Assembly: GCA_016869765.1 (NCBI GenBank)
Contig: VGES01000017.1
Span: 1-64,000 of the forward strand
Direction of reading: 5' to 3'
Length of the DNA stretch: 64,000 nt
Source of the DNA: Alphaproteobacteria bacterium
GTDB lineage: Bacteria > Pseudomonadota > Alphaproteobacteria > SHVP01
Part shown: positions 17,747-27,675 of the stretch, piece after piece
Layout: every line of letters starts with the position of its first letter
How positions within the stretch are numbered: position 1 is the first letter of the stretch
Notes under the pieces: model-generated
Told to the model about the DNA's origin: nothing
Databases searched by the model: none
The model's input: the letters and a program-made list of their open reading frames with translations, nothing else
Made by a program: the position numbers and the translations under genes

Positions 17747-18868
17747 ATGCGTTTCGGCTACATGCACCTGATGCCCTATTCGGAGATCGCCGAGAGCGGG
17801 CAGGACTGGCCGGTGGCCAATTGGCGTTTCGATCCGGTGCGCGGCGCCGAACTCTACGACGCCTACATCGCCAACATGGCGCATGCCGAGCGCTGCGGTT
17901 TCGACTGGGTCGGGTGCAACGAGCACCACATGAGCCCCTACGGCCTGATGTCGAACCCCAACATCATCGGCGCCGCCTTGATTCAGCGCACCAAGCGGAT
18001 CGAGATCGCGATCGTCGGGTCGCTCGTGCCGCTGCTCAATCCGCTGCGCGTGGCGGAGGAGTACGCCATGCTCGACGTGATGTCGCGCGGGCGCCTGATC
18101 GCCGGGCTGCTGCGCGGCATTCCCCACGAATATGTCGCCTACAACATCGCGCCCGATGAGTCCCACGAGCGCTTGGAAGAGGCGGTGACGCTCATCAAAA
18201 AAGCATGGACCGCGGCCGAACCCTTCGGCTGGGAGGGCAAGTACTACCAGTTCCGCGCCGTTTCGATCTGGCCGCGGCCGTTCTCCAAGCCCCATCCCCG
18301 CATCCTGATGTCGGGCTCGAACGAGCAGTCGGCCGAGATGTGCGCCCGCCACGGCGCCATGTTGGGTCTCGTGGCGCTCGAAGACCTGGAGCGCGCCCGG
18401 CATCTCATCAAGGTCTACCGCGATGCCGCCAAGGGGTTCGGCTGGGAGCCGACGCCCGACGACATCCTGGTTGGCCTCTCCATGAGCCTTTCGGAGGACC
18501 GCGAGGAGGCCAAGGAGCGCATGGCCAAGGGCCGCAAGTACTTCGGCGAGGTACTGGGCGGCGGCATTCGCACGGCACAGAAGCTCGTCGTGCAGAAGAC
18601 GCGCTACTTCGACGATTCGACCAAGGGGCGCTGGAAGGACATCGCGGCCCAGATGCGCACGACGACCATGGACGACCTGATCGCCCGGCGCACGATCCTG
18701 TGCGGCACACCGGAAGACGTCGTCACCCAGATCAAGGACATCCACAAGGCGATCGGCCACGGCCGCATGAACCTCAACATGAAGATCGGCAACATCGCCA
18801 ACGACGTGACCACCTCGGGCCTCGAATTGTTCGGCCAGCGCGTGCTGCCGCACGTCCGCGATCTCTAG
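17747..18868 (+). CDS. LLM class flavin-dependent oxidoreductase (luciferase-like), paralogue 1
   Basis: 373 residues from the ATG after GAGAGGA. It has the bacterial luciferase barrel: MRFGYMHLMPY at the start, NEHHMSPYGLMSNPN at about residues 59-73, RVAEEYAMLDVMSRGRL, and the ending LFGQRVLPHVRDL. Such enzymes use reduced FMN or F420 to oxidise small organic molecules. Near-identical organisation is found at 42423 (same motif order, a large share of residues the same), so this is a paralogue pair. No flavin reductase is adjacent. Confidence 0.88.
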   Translation: MRFGYMHLMPYSEIAESGQDWPVANWRFDPVRGAELYDAYIANMAHAERCGFDWVGCNEHHMSPYGLMSNPNIIGAALIQRTKRIEIAIVGSLVPLLNPLRVAEEYAMLDVMSRGRLIAGLLRGIPHEYVAYNIAPDESHERLEEAVTLIKKAWTAAEPFGWEGKYYQFRAVSIWPRPFSKPHPRILMSGSNEQSAEMCARHGAMLGLVALEDLERARHLIKVYRDAAKGFGWEPTPDDILVGLSMSLSEDREEAKERMAKGRKYFGEVLGGGIRTAQKLVVQKTRYFDDSTKGRWKDIAAQMRTTTMDDLIARRTILCGTPEDVVTQIKDIHKAIGHGRMNLNMKIGNIANDVTTSGLELFGQRVLPHVRDL

Positions 18869-18937
18869 AGCCGCGCAAAACCGTTGCGTCCTGGCGGGAA
18901 ACCGCTAGGTTCCGCCGCCGTGACCGTTGCCAACGTG

Positions 18938-20530
18938 ATGACCGACCCGAAAGAGGCGCCCGCCGCGGCGTGGGCCGGGCGGCGCACGTTCGCGATCATC
19001 TCGCACCCCGACGCCGGCAAGACGACGCTGACCGAGAAACTCCTGTTGTTCTCGGGCGCGGTGCACCTGGCCGGCCAGGTCAAGGCGCGCGGCGATCGTC
19101 GCCGCGCGCGCTCGGACTGGATGGAGATCGAGCGCGCCCGCGGCATCTCGGTCACGAGTTCGGTCATGACGTTCGAGCGCGGCCAGGTGACCTTCAACCT
19201 CCTGGACACGCCGGGCCACCAGGACTTCAGCGAGGACACCTACCGTACGCTCACCGCCGTCGATTCGGCGATCATGGTGATCGACGCCGCCAAGGGGATC
19301 GAGAGCCAGACCCGCAAGCTGTTCGAGGTCTGCCGGCTGCGCGATATTCCGATCGTCACCTTCATCAACAAGGTGGATCGCGAGGGTCGTGATCCGTTTT
19401 CGTTGTTGGACGAAATCGAGAGCACGCTGGCGCTCGACGTCTGCCCGATGACCTGGCCCGTCGGCATGGGCGGCGAGTTCCACGGCGTCTATGACCTCGT
19501 CGGCCATCGTTTCCTGTCCGATGGTGCGGGCACGGTGCCCGGGGTCCCCGGCCTGTCGTGCACAGGACCGGACGATCCCAAGCTGGCGCAGCGCGTCTCC
19601 GAAAGCGTCCTCGCCGCGTTTCGCGAAGGCGCGACGCTCGCGGCCGAAGCCTACCCGGCGCTCGATATCGCGGCTTATCGCGGCGGGCGGATGACCCCGG
19701 TGTTCTTCGGCTCGGCCCTCAAAGACTATGCGGTGGCCGAGCTGTTGGGCGCGCTCGAAACACTGGCACCACCGCCGCGGTCCCAGCCGGCCGAGCCAAA
19801 GCCGATCGATCCGGCGTCGCCCAAGGTCGCGGGCTTCGTGTTCAAGGTCCAGGCCAACATGGACCCCAACCACCGCGACCGCGTCGCCTTCGTGCGGCTG
19901 TGTTCGGGCCGGTTCAAGCGCGGCATGAAGCTGTTTCACGTGCGCTCGGGAAAACTGATGACGATCCAGGCGCCGATCTTCTTTTTCGCCCAGGAACGCG
20001 AGCGCGCCGAGGAGGCGCTGCCCGGCGACATCATCGGCATTCCGAACCACGGCACGCTGCGCGTCGGCGATGCGTTGACCGAGGGCGAGGCGGTGCGCTT
20101 CACCGGCATTCCGAACTTTGCGCCCGAGATCCTGCGCCGCGTACGGTTGGACGACCCGATGAAGGCGAAACAGTTGCGCCGGGCGCTCGAAGACCTGGCC
20201 GAAGAGGGGGCGACCCAGGTGTTCCGCCCAGTGATCGGCACGGCGTGGATCGTGGGCGTCGTCGGGCCATTGCAATTGGACGTGCTGGCGGCGCGAATCG
20301 AGGCGGAATACAAGATCGCGATGGGTTTCGAGGAAGCGCCCTACGAAACCGCGCGCTGGGTGGTGGGCGAGCCCGCCAAGGTCAAGGCGTTCATCGAACG
20401 TCTGCGGGGGAGTGTGGCCGAGGATCGCGACAACGCCACCGTGTTCCTCGCCCGCAACCAATGGGAACTCAATAGGACCATCGAGGAGTGGCCCGAGCTG
20501 CGGTTCGAAAAGACGCGCGAGCGCGCCTGA
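18938..20530 (+). CDS. prfC: Peptide chain release factor 3
   Basis: GTPase of 530 residues that recycles RF1/RF2 from the ribosome. G1 is ISHPDAGKTTLTEK, switch 2 is DTPGHQDFSEDTYR, G4 is NKVDREGRDP. RF3-specific blocks include RRRARSDWMEIERARGISVT and, at the C-terminus, FLARNQWEL. I chose the ATG at 18938; in-frame GTG (18920) and TTG (18884) codons lie upstream. The stop is 4 bases from the convergent racemase-family gene, with no visible terminator between them. Confidence 0.93.
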   Translation: MTDPKEAPAAAWAGRRTFAIISHPDAGKTTLTEKLLLFSGAVHLAGQVKARGDRRRARSDWMEIERARGISVTSSVMTFERGQVTFNLLDTPGHQDFSEDTYRTLTAVDSAIMVIDAAKGIESQTRKLFEVCRLRDIPIVTFINKVDREGRDPFSLLDEIESTLALDVCPMTWPVGMGGEFHGVYDLVGHRFLSDGAGTVPGVPGLSCTGPDDPKLAQRVSESVLAAFREGATLAAEAYPALDIAAYRGGRMTPVFFGSALKDYAVAELLGALETLAPPPRSQPAEPKPIDPASPKVAGFVFKVQANMDPNHRDRVAFVRLCSGRFKRGMKLFHVRSGKLMTIQAPIFFFAQERERAEEALPGDIIGIPNHGTLRVGDALTEGEAVRFTGIPNFAPEILRRVRLDDPMKAKQLRRALEDLAEEGATQVFRPVIGTAWIVGVVGPLQLDVLAARIEAEYKIAMGFEEAPYETARWVVGEPAKVKAFIERLRGSVAEDRDNATVFLARNQWELNRTIEEWPELRFEKTRERA

Positions 20531-20534
20531 GCGC

Positions 20535-21299
20535 TCAGTGCTCGGCGAGGAGCCGGCCGTAACCCGGCACCTTGTCCTTGATTCCGGCGCGCCGGAGGAT
20601 GTTCCAGAACGTGGCCGTCACCGAACTGATCACCGGTTTGCCGGTGGTCTTTTCGAGCAAGTCGATCACGTCCAAGGTGTTGAAATCGGTGCAGCAGATC
20701 AGGATGCCGTCGACCTCCGGACGATCGACCGATAGCGCGTGCTCGAACACCTTGGGCGGCGGCACGCGGCTCATTTCGCCGACGTGCTCGGGCGTGTCGA
20801 GTCCGAGGCCGGCCATCGCCACCACCTCGATGCCGTGACGGGCGAGGTACCCCGCTTCCTTCTTGTTTGACTCCTGGCGGTAGGGCGAGGCCATGCCGAT
20901 TTTCTTGAGGCCGAGCGCACGCAGGGCCGCGACGATGGCGTCCGCCGTCGAGATCGCGCTCGCCTTCGAATTGTTCTCGATCGCCGGGATCAGTTTGTCC
21001 GCCGGGCAGGCCATTGAATCGGCGGTGCAGGCGAAGGCGATGCCCGAGACCCGCGCCATGGCCAGGCCCTTTGCCGCGTCGGTCGCCTCCTGCACGATGT
21101 GGGCAATGGGGTCGCCGTCGCGGCTCGCTTTGGGCGGCATGCGGATGAAGTGAAACGACACGCCCTCGGGGCTCAGGCGGTTGAACTCGGCCTCGCACAC
21201 CGTGTTGGTCATCGGCACGGCAACGCCGAGCCGGGCGCGCCAGCCGATGGCTTTGCGGTCACGCAGCGTGGCGGGAAGGGCGGTCAAGGTCGTACGCAT
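20535..21299 (-). CDS. Asp/Glu racemase superfamily enzyme (maleate isomerase / arylmalonate decarboxylase-like)
   Basis: 254 residues from the ATG at 21299; an open extension to 21437 looks like low-quality sequence and was not used. Two Cys in the family's paired positions are visible, FACTADSM and [29 protein letters not shown] is the common ending helix region. The superfamily contains maleate cis-trans isomerase, Asp/Glu and hydantoin racemases and arylmalonate decarboxylase. Substrate choice cannot be read from sequence. Convergent with prfC. Confidence 0.8.
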   Translation of the reverse strand: MRTTLTALPATLRDRKAIGWRARLGVAVPMTNTVCEAEFNRLSPEGVSFHFIRMPPKASRDGDPIAHIVQEATDAAKGLAMARVSGIAFACTADSMACPADKLIPAIENNSKASAISTADAIVAALRALGLKKIGMASPYRQESNKKEAGYLARHGIEVVAMAGLGLDTPEHVGEMSRVPPPKVFEHALSVDRPEVDGILICCTDFNTLDVIDLLEKTTGKPVISSVTATFWNILRRAGIKDKVPGYGRLLAEH

Positions 21300-21568
21300 C
21301 GCTCTCGAAAACGCCGTGTCGGTGGCGGGGCTCCTGCTCCTCACCGAGGCCACCATGACCGAAGTGCAGGAGCCCAAGAAGGATCGCGCGACGCCGGGGA
21401 TGGAACCCGACATCGCGGCCTGAGCGTCAGGGCGCAAGGGCGGCGAGGCGACCCAGGCAACCGCTGTTCGTCACGGGCAGCGCCTCGTACCGAGGCAACC
21501 CGCTCGCGTCACCGCGAGGTTACGGCGTTCGCGAGTGTCGGGCCAAGGGCGCCGATGGTCCGCGTGCT

Positions 21569-22828
21569 TCACTCGTTGCGGCGCGTTGACTCGGGCTCGA
21601 AGGATGCCATCAGCTGGGGCCGGATTCTTAGCGACCACAGCCACACGATGAGCGTGAGCGCCGCCGCGACGTAGAGCGGCGGTTGCAAGCCGGCCCACGA
21701 GGCGACCGAACCCAGCAGAAACGCGCCTGCCGCGGGACCACCGTTGAAGATCAGGGTGTTGAGGCTCATGACGCGGCCACGCATCTGCGGGTCGACCGCA
21801 TTCTGCATCAGCGTCTGGACGCTCGTGCCGCGTAGCGACATGGAAACGCCCATGAGCACGACGCTGCCGATGCCGACCCAGACATCGTGGCTTCCGGCGA
21901 GTCCGAGCAGCGCGATGACCGACAGCGGACTGCCCCAGATGGCGATGGTCACCAGCCCCCGATCGGCCCCGCGCCAGGCGAGCCAGATGCCGCTCACCGT
22001 TGCGCCGATGCCGGTCATCGCCATCATCAGGCCGAACAGGTCGGCGCCGCCCTCGTAGATCTTGCCGACGAAGGCGGGCAGCAATTCGAGGACGGGCCGG
22101 AGCAGGAACGCGGCCGCGAGGCTCAGGATCAGCATCGGACCGATGCCGCGGTGGCGGAAGGCGTAGCGATACCCGGCGAGGATGTCGGTGAAGACGCTGG
22201 TCGCGACCCGCGGCGGCGGCGCCTCGTCCGCGAGGCGGACGAGCGCCAGCGACACCAGCATGGCGCCGTAGGTGAGGGCGACGAAGCCGAAGGCCGCCCC
22301 GGCTTCGCCGAAATGAATCAGGAACCCGGCGATGCTCGGGCCCACGATGCGCGTGACGTTGAACAACACCGAGCTCATCGCCACGGCGGCCGAAAGGTCT
22401 TCGCGGCGAACCAGCGAAGTGATGATCGATTGGCGGGCCGGATGGTTGAAGCCGGTGAAGACGCCGAGAACCACGGTGAGCGCGAGCAGCGTCTCGATCG
22501 ACAGAAGCCCGGCAAACGACAGCGCTGCGGTGACGACGGCATGAACGAGCAAGAGCGCCTGCAGGATCACGAGGAGCCGCACGCGGTTGTGACGGTCGGC
22601 CAACACACCGGCGAACGGGCTCGATATCACCGCCGGCAGCAGGTCGCCCGAAGCGACGATCCCGACCCAGAACGGGTCGTGCGTGATCTCCCACGCGAGC
22701 CAGCCGGCGGCAGCGCGCTGCACCCAGCCGCCGATCTGCGACAGGGCCGAACCCACCGTGAAGACGCGATAATTGCGGTTCGAAAACGCGCGGCCGATGC
22801 CGCCCAACGCAGGATGAGCCATGACCAA
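21569..22828 (-). CDS. MFS transporter (EntS/MFS_3-like)
   Basis: 419 residues and about 12 membrane segments. The start FSNRNYRVFTVGSALSQIGG, the loop GVLADRHNRVR and the segment VDPQMRGRVMSLNTLIFNGG belong to the MFS_3 exporter group. A second ATG two codons in is equally possible. It lies 92 bases downstream of the VOC gene that ends the ABC operon and could be its last gene. Substrate unknown. Confidence 0.82.
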   Translation of the reverse strand: MVMAHPALGGIGRAFSNRNYRVFTVGSALSQIGGWVQRAAAGWLAWEITHDPFWVGIVASGDLLPAVISSPFAGVLADRHNRVRLLVILQALLLVHAVVTAALSFAGLLSIETLLALTVVLGVFTGFNHPARQSIITSLVRREDLSAAVAMSSVLFNVTRIVGPSIAGFLIHFGEAGAAFGFVALTYGAMLVSLALVRLADEAPPPRVATSVFTDILAGYRYAFRHRGIGPMLILSLAAAFLLRPVLELLPAFVGKIYEGGADLFGLMMAMTGIGATVSGIWLAWRGADRGLVTIAIWGSPLSVIALLGLAGSHDVWVGIGSVVLMGVSMSLRGTSVQTLMQNAVDPQMRGRVMSLNTLIFNGGPAAGAFLLGSVASWAGLQPPLYVAAALTLIVWLWSLRIRPQLMASFEPESTRRNE

Positions 22829-22920
22829 CCGTGATGCCGCATCCGGGCGGAGCCCGTCTGCGTCGTCGTCATCCTAGTGGGTCGCGGGGGCGCCGGGGCA
22901 AGAAAACATCGTTGCTCGCA

Positions 22921-23844
22921 TCAAGCCTCGATCAACTCGATCAGCGCGCCGGCGGGGCTCGAGACGGTCGTCAGGCGCGCCTCGCCGAACGGAGCCAGGG
23001 CGACGGAGGTTGGTCCTGAAAGCACCTCGGAACGATGCCGGATCGCCGCCGCCACATCGGAATCGACCGCCCAGCGAATCGCCAAGTGGCCGCGATTGGG
23101 CGGACGGCAGCGCGACGCGAGATCACGGCCAGTGAAAATCCGCCACTGCACGATCTCGACCTGGCCGTAGGCCTCTGGTCTGGCATGGGCGAGCACGACG
23201 TTCTTGGGCACCCGCCCGGCGTAGTTGGCGGGCATGTTGAACTGGTTGATGGCCAATGTGGCCTCCCCGTCGTACCAGGTGCCCCAGCCGAGTTTGTCGA
23301 CGAAGAACGCACGGGATGCTCGCGAGTCGCGCACCATCATCTGGGCGGTGAACGGCATGCCGAACATCTGGGTGCCGGGCGCCGGTTTTTCCGCCTCGTA
23401 GAGTCCGAAGCATACGCCGTCGGGCGCGCGCAGGACGACGTTGCGATTGACGTGCGTCGAGAAGCGCATCACGTCGATGTCGTTGAACGAGTTCCAGCCG
23501 ATTTCGTAGGCCTTGGCCAGCACGGTCTCGATCGCCCGTGTCCGGATGAGCAGCGAGAAAATTCCGCCGGTGTCCCACGCCTGGGCGCCACCACGCATCG
23601 TGGTGCGGGCCACGCCGTCGAAGCGAACCAGCCTGATCCAGCGCGGTTCATCGCCCGGCGCCCGCAACACGGCCTCCTCGGCCGTGGCGCCTGAACCGAG
23701 TTGCCAGTGGGCGAGCAGGCGCCGATCGGCGGCGCCGCGATGTTGCACCGTCCAGTCCCCGAGGGCGGCGAAGGCCTCGATCCAGCGGCCAAGATCGCCG
23801 ACCGAGATCACCGCCTCCTGCCACCCGGTATCGCGCTGCCACAT
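22921..23844 (-). CDS. Two-module VOC family protein at the end of the ABC/deaminase operon
   Basis: 307 residues from the ATG at 23844, which lies 11 bases after the stop of the ATPase gene; an open upstream extension was discarded. The first module begins EAVISVGDLGRWIEAFAALG and the second near residue 174 (FTAQMMVRDSRASRAFFVDK). The C-terminus ALIELIEA parallels the VOC gene at 10576 (GEYIELIES). The spacing suggests it is co-transcribed with the importer, so it may act on the imported compound (inference). Confidence 0.75.
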   Translation of the reverse strand: MWQRDTGWQEAVISVGDLGRWIEAFAALGDWTVQHRGAADRRLLAHWQLGSGATAEEAVLRAPGDEPRWIRLVRFDGVARTTMRGGAQAWDTGGIFSLLIRTRAIETVLAKAYEIGWNSFNDIDVMRFSTHVNRNVVLRAPDGVCFGLYEAEKPAPGTQMFGMPFTAQMMVRDSRASRAFFVDKLGWGTWYDGEATLAINQFNMPANYAGRVPKNVVLAHARPEAYGQVEIVQWRIFTGRDLASRCRPPNRGHLAIRWAVDSDVAAAIRHRSEVLSGPTSVALAPFGEARLTTVSSPAGALIELIEA

Positions 23845-23855
23845 CTTCGCCCCCC

Positions 23856-24827
23856 TTACAGTTCTTCGGCACGGTGGCACGCCGCGAGCCGTCCGTCATC
23901 GAAAGACCGCAAGTTGGGAGTTTCCTCCCGGCAGCGATCGACGGCGTGGGGACAGCGCGGGTGGAAGTGGCATCCGGTGGGCCGGTTCACGGCCGAGGGG
24001 ATCTCGCCGCGCGGCGCCTGCGGTTCGCGCGCCCGCGCGGGATCGGGGCGCGGACTCGCGTCGAGCAACGAGCGGGTATAGGGATGGCGCGGTCGATCGA
24101 GCAGCGTTTCGGCCGGGCCCTGTTCGACGATGCGGCCCAGATACAGGACCACGACGCGGTCAGCGATGGCTCGGGCGACGCCGAGATCGTGCGTGATCAG
24201 GAGACACGCCAATCCGCGTTCGTGTTGGAGGCGTTGCAGTAGGCGCAGGATGTGCGCCCGCACCGAGACATCGAGGGCCGAGACCGGTTCGTCGGCGATC
24301 AGGACTTCGGGGTCGACGGCGATGGCGCGTGCGATCGCCACGCGCTGGCGCTGGCCGCCCGACAACTCGTGCGGCAGGCGATCGCGGTACTGCGCCGGCG
24401 GCATCCCGACGTTCTCCAGGAGTTCGTCGACCCGGGTGTACAGGGCGGTGCCCCTGAGACCGAGATGGCCTTCGAGGCCGGTGGCAACGGCCGATGCAAC
24501 GCTGCGCCTGGGGTTGAGCGAGGCCGCGGGATCCTGGAACACGACCTGTGCCGCGCGGCGGAACGCGCGCCAGGCTTCGCCGCGCAACGCGGCGAGGTCC
24601 TGGCCGCGGTAGGTGACCTGCCCCCGGCTCGGGGTCTGGAGACCCACGAGCAGGCGGCCGAGCGTCGTCTTGCCCGAGCCCGACTCGCCCACGAGCGCGA
24701 TGGTCTCGTTGCGACCGAGGTCGAGCGACACGCCGTCGAGCGCATAGAGCGGCCGCCGCGCGAAGAGGCCGGTGCGCATCGCAAACACATGCTGAAGGTC
24801 GTGGGCCGCGATTACGGAGGCGTTCAT
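23856..24827 (-). CDS. Dpp/Opp-type ABC transporter ATPase (DppF-like)
   Basis: 323 residues. Walker A is GESGSGKTT, the signature is LSGGQRQRVAIARA, Walker B is VLIADEPVSALD, the switch His is in LLITHDLG. The C-terminal oligopeptide-transporter extension contains CHFHPRCPHAVDRC. It is the second ATPase of a two-ATPase importer. Its ATG overlaps the stop of the upstream ATPase gene by four bases. Confidence 0.92.
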   Translation of the reverse strand: MNASVIAAHDLQHVFAMRTGLFARRPLYALDGVSLDLGRNETIALVGESGSGKTTLGRLLVGLQTPSRGQVTYRGQDLAALRGEAWRAFRRAAQVVFQDPAASLNPRRSVASAVATGLEGHLGLRGTALYTRVDELLENVGMPPAQYRDRLPHELSGGQRQRVAIARAIAVDPEVLIADEPVSALDVSVRAHILRLLQRLQHERGLACLLITHDLGVARAIADRVVVLYLGRIVEQGPAETLLDRPRHPYTRSLLDASPRPDPARAREPQAPRGEIPSAVNRPTGCHFHPRCPHAVDRCREETPNLRSFDDGRLAACHRAEEL

Positions 24828-25822
24828 GCGGCCGACGCACTCCAGGTCGTCCTGGCCGCCGGATCGTGGGCGCGATGGCAGGCCACGGATCCGCTATCGT
24901 AGGACACGAGTTCGGGGCTTTGCCCCATGCACTTGGCGATCGCGATCGGACAACGCGGATGGAAGCGGCAGCCGGCGGGGGGCGAATCCGGCGAGGGCAC
25001 CTGACCCGGGATCGAGAACAGCGCCTCGCGCCGGTCGGGGCGCAACGTCGCCTTGATCAAGCCCTGGCTGTAGGGATGGCGCGGGGTGGCGAACAGGCTC
25101 GCGGTCGTGTTGCTCTCGACGATCCGCCCGGCGTACATGACGTAGACCCGATCGCAGGTTTCGGCGATCACGCCCAGATCGTGCGTGATCAGGAGGACGC
25201 CGATGCCCAACTGGCGGCGCAGGCGTCGCAGCAGATCGAGGATCGCGGCCTGGATCGTGACATCGAGCGCGGTGGTCGGCTCGTCGGCGATCAGGAGCTT
25301 CGGGTTCATCGCGAGCGCCGCGGCGATCAATGCCCGCTGGCGTTGGCCGCCCGAGAGCTCATGGGGAAAACGCCGGACGGCTAAGGCAGGATCGGGAATC
25401 TCCATCAGGGTCAGAAGCTCGAGGACTCGGGCGTCGACGTCGCCCGCAAAATCATGCTCGCGCAAAGCCTCGGCGATCTGATGCCCGATGGGTAGCAGAG
25501 GATCCAGGTACGTGTTCGGGTCCTGGAACACCATGCCGATCTCGGCCCCGCGAATCCGCCGCATCGCGGCGGGCGGCAGACCATCGAGCCGGCGACCGCC
25601 ATGGAACGTCACGGTGCCGCCGGCCAGGTGTGCCGCGGGCGTTGGGAACAGATTGACGAGGCCGAAGGCCGTCATCGATTTGCCGCAGCCCGATTCGCCC
25701 ACGAGACCGACGAACTCCCCCGGTGCGATCGCGAGCGACACCCCATCGACGACGCTGACCTCGCGGCCCGATCGCCGGAGCGAGACGCGAAGATCACGCA
25801 CGTCGAGCAGGGGTTCGGTCAT
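24824..25822 (-). CDS. Dpp/Opp-type ABC transporter ATPase (DppD-like)
   Basis: 332 residues from the ATG at 25822. Walker A is GESGCGKS, the signature is LSGGQRQRALIAAA, Walker B is LLIADEPTTALD, the switch is LLITHDLGV. The oligopeptide C-terminal box is CRFHPRCPIAIAKC. An open frame continues upstream inside the permease gene but is out of its coding frame and was rejected. Four-base overlaps link it to the permease before it and the ATPase after it. Confidence 0.92.
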   Translation of the reverse strand: MTEPLLDVRDLRVSLRRSGREVSVVDGVSLAIAPGEFVGLVGESGCGKSMTAFGLVNLFPTPAAHLAGGTVTFHGGRRLDGLPPAAMRRIRGAEIGMVFQDPNTYLDPLLPIGHQIAEALREHDFAGDVDARVLELLTLMEIPDPALAVRRFPHELSGGQRQRALIAAALAMNPKLLIADEPTTALDVTIQAAILDLLRRLRRQLGIGVLLITHDLGVIAETCDRVYVMYAGRIVESNTTASLFATPRHPYSQGLIKATLRPDRREALFSIPGQVPSPDSPPAGCRFHPRCPIAIAKCMGQSPELVSYDSGSVACHRAHDPAARTTWSASAA

Positions 25823-26676
25823 GGCGCGTCGCGCAGCCGCGGGTTGAGGGCGTCGTTGAGCGCATCCCCCAGCAGATTGAAGGCAAGCACCACGACCGTG
25901 ATCGCCAGTCCGGGGAACACTGACATCCACCAGGCTTGACGCAGATACTGCTGCGCCTGGTTGAGCATGCCGCCCCAGGACACGAGGTTCGGGTCTCCCA
26001 GGCCGAAGAATCCGAGCCCGGCCTCGAGCAGGATCGCAGCCGCGACGTCGAGCGAGCCGGTAACGACGATGGGCGCGATGACGTTGGGCAGAATCTCGCG
26101 CACGACGATCGCGGTGTCGCTCTTGCCGCCGAGCCTGGCCGCCTCGACGAACGCGGCCGATCGCAGCGTGATGACGCCCGCCCGAACCAAACGCGCGGTC
26201 TGCGGCCAGGACAGGATCGCGATCACGATGATGACGTGAAGGACGCTCGAACCGAAGAACGCGATGGTGACGATGGCGAGCACGAAGCGGGGCAGGGTCT
26301 GGAAGAACTCGGCCAGCCGCATCAGGGCGTTGTCGAGCACGCCGCCGACGTAGCCGGCGATGGCACCGATCGCGGTGCCGATCAGGACGGCGCTCGCGGC
26401 AGCCAGGATGCCGACCGCGAGCGAGACGCGGGCGCCATAGACGAGCTGCGACCACAGATCGCGCCCGAGGTGGTCGGTGCCGAGCGGATGGCCGGGCGAC
26501 AATGGCGGCAACAGGGAGGCGGCGCTGCCGCTGAAGGGGTCGCGTAGCGCGAGGAGCGGTGCGGCGATCGCCACCAACACGCTGATCGCGATCGCTGCCA
26601 TGGCCAGCGTCGCACCGGGGCGCCGACGCAGGCGCGACCACAGGGTGTTGCGCGGGGCGAGGGCCAATCCGGTCAT
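25819..26676 (-). CDS. Dpp-type ABC permease (DppC-like)
   Basis: 285 residues with about six membrane segments. The N-terminal box HPLGTDHLGRDLWSQLVYGA is the DppC mark. The EAA loop is EAARLGGKSDTAIVVREILP, followed by the ending NLLGDALNDALNPRLRD. It pairs with the DppB-like permease whose gene overlaps its start by four bases. Confidence 0.92.
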   Translation of the reverse strand: MTGLALAPRNTLWSRLRRRPGATLAMAAIAISVLVAIAAPLLALRDPFSGSAASLLPPLSPGHPLGTDHLGRDLWSQLVYGARVSLAVGILAAASAVLIGTAIGAIAGYVGGVLDNALMRLAEFFQTLPRFVLAIVTIAFFGSSVLHVIIVIAILSWPQTARLVRAGVITLRSAAFVEAARLGGKSDTAIVVREILPNVIAPIVVTGSLDVAAAILLEAGLGFFGLGDPNLVSWGGMLNQAQQYLRQAWWMSVFPGLAITVVVLAFNLLGDALNDALNPRLRDAP

Positions 26677-27653
26677 GGGCGGCGCACCCGCGGGTCGAGC
26701 GCGGCATGAAACAGGTCGGCGATCAGGTTGGCGAGCACGACGCCGAGCGACACGAACAGGAGGATCGCCGTCATCACCGGGTAGTCGCGTCGGGTGATCG
26801 ATTCGAACAGCAGGCGGCCGATGCCGGGCCAGCCGAACACGGTCTCGATCAGCGCCGAGCCGGCGAGGACGAACCCGAAATCATAGGCGATCGCGGTGAC
26901 GATCGGTGGCGCAGCGTTGCGCAGGGCATGCGCGAGCAGCACCGTCCGTTCGCGGGCGCCGCGGGCGCGGGATGCCAGGATGTAGTCGGCGTTCATCACT
27001 TCGAGCAGGCTGGCGCGTGTGATCCGTGAGATGAGCGCGATGTAGCGCAGCGAGAGCGCGAAGGCGGGCAGCGCCAGATAGCGGAGCCCGTCGAGGAACG
27101 CAGCAAAGCCCTCTGGCGGGGCGCGCAGCGAGCGGGCGCCCTGCGAGGGCAACAGGTCGAGGCCGAGGGCGAACACCAGAATGAGTATCTGACCGAGCCA
27201 GAACTCGGGCACCGAATAGCCGGTCATCGAGAACAGCCGCGTGCCGTGGTCGAGGGGCGAATCGCGACGACGGGCGGCGAGGATGCCGAGGCCGACGCCG
27301 AGCACGATGGCGATCGCGAGCGCGGTCAGCATGAGGCGCAGCGTCGCTGGCAGGCGCTCGAGGATGAGTTCGCCCACGTCCTTGCGATGCGCGAACGAAT
27401 ACCCGAGGTTGCCGTGCCCGACCTGCCAGAGGTACCGGCCGAGTTGCTCGGGGATCGGGCGGTCCAGGCCGAATTCGGCCCGTACCTGTTCGACGTAACC
27501 TGGCGGCGCCGGGTAGTCGCCGATCAGCGCCGTCGTCGGGTCGCCCGGGGCGAGCTGGATCAGCGTGAAGTTGACGACGACGACGCCGATGACGAGCGGA
27601 ATCGCCGCCACCAGGCGTCGCAGCGTCAGCAGTGCGAGTTCGTGCGGCCCCAC
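26673..27653 (-). CDS. Dpp-type ABC permease (DppB-like)
   Basis: 326 residues. The first helix ends in the conserved LIQLAPGDPTTAL. The region EQLGRYLWQVGHGNLGYSF, the EAA loop ILASRARGARERTVLLAHAL and the ending DLFHAALDPRVR are DppB-type. The start is a GTG at 27653, 22 bases after the binding-protein stop. It forms the inner-membrane channel with the DppC-like partner. Confidence 0.9.
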   Translation of the reverse strand: MGPHELALLTLRRLVAAIPLVIGVVVVNFTLIQLAPGDPTTALIGDYPAPPGYVEQVRAEFGLDRPIPEQLGRYLWQVGHGNLGYSFAHRKDVGELILERLPATLRLMLTALAIAIVLGVGLGILAARRRDSPLDHGTRLFSMTGYSVPEFWLGQILILVFALGLDLLPSQGARSLRAPPEGFAAFLDGLRYLALPAFALSLRYIALISRITRASLLEVMNADYILASRARGARERTVLLAHALRNAAPPIVTAIAYDFGFVLAGSALIETVFGWPGIGRLLFESITRRDYPVMTAILLFVSLGVVLANLIADLFHAALDPRVRRP

Positions 27654-27675
27654 GTCCCGGGAACGACCCGCCGGA

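Noticed and set aside
25823-26707. Upstream extension of the DppD-like frame (295 codons)
   Set aside because: Overlaps the permease gene in another frame and lacks any domain; the ATG at 25822 with a four-base overlap is the natural start.
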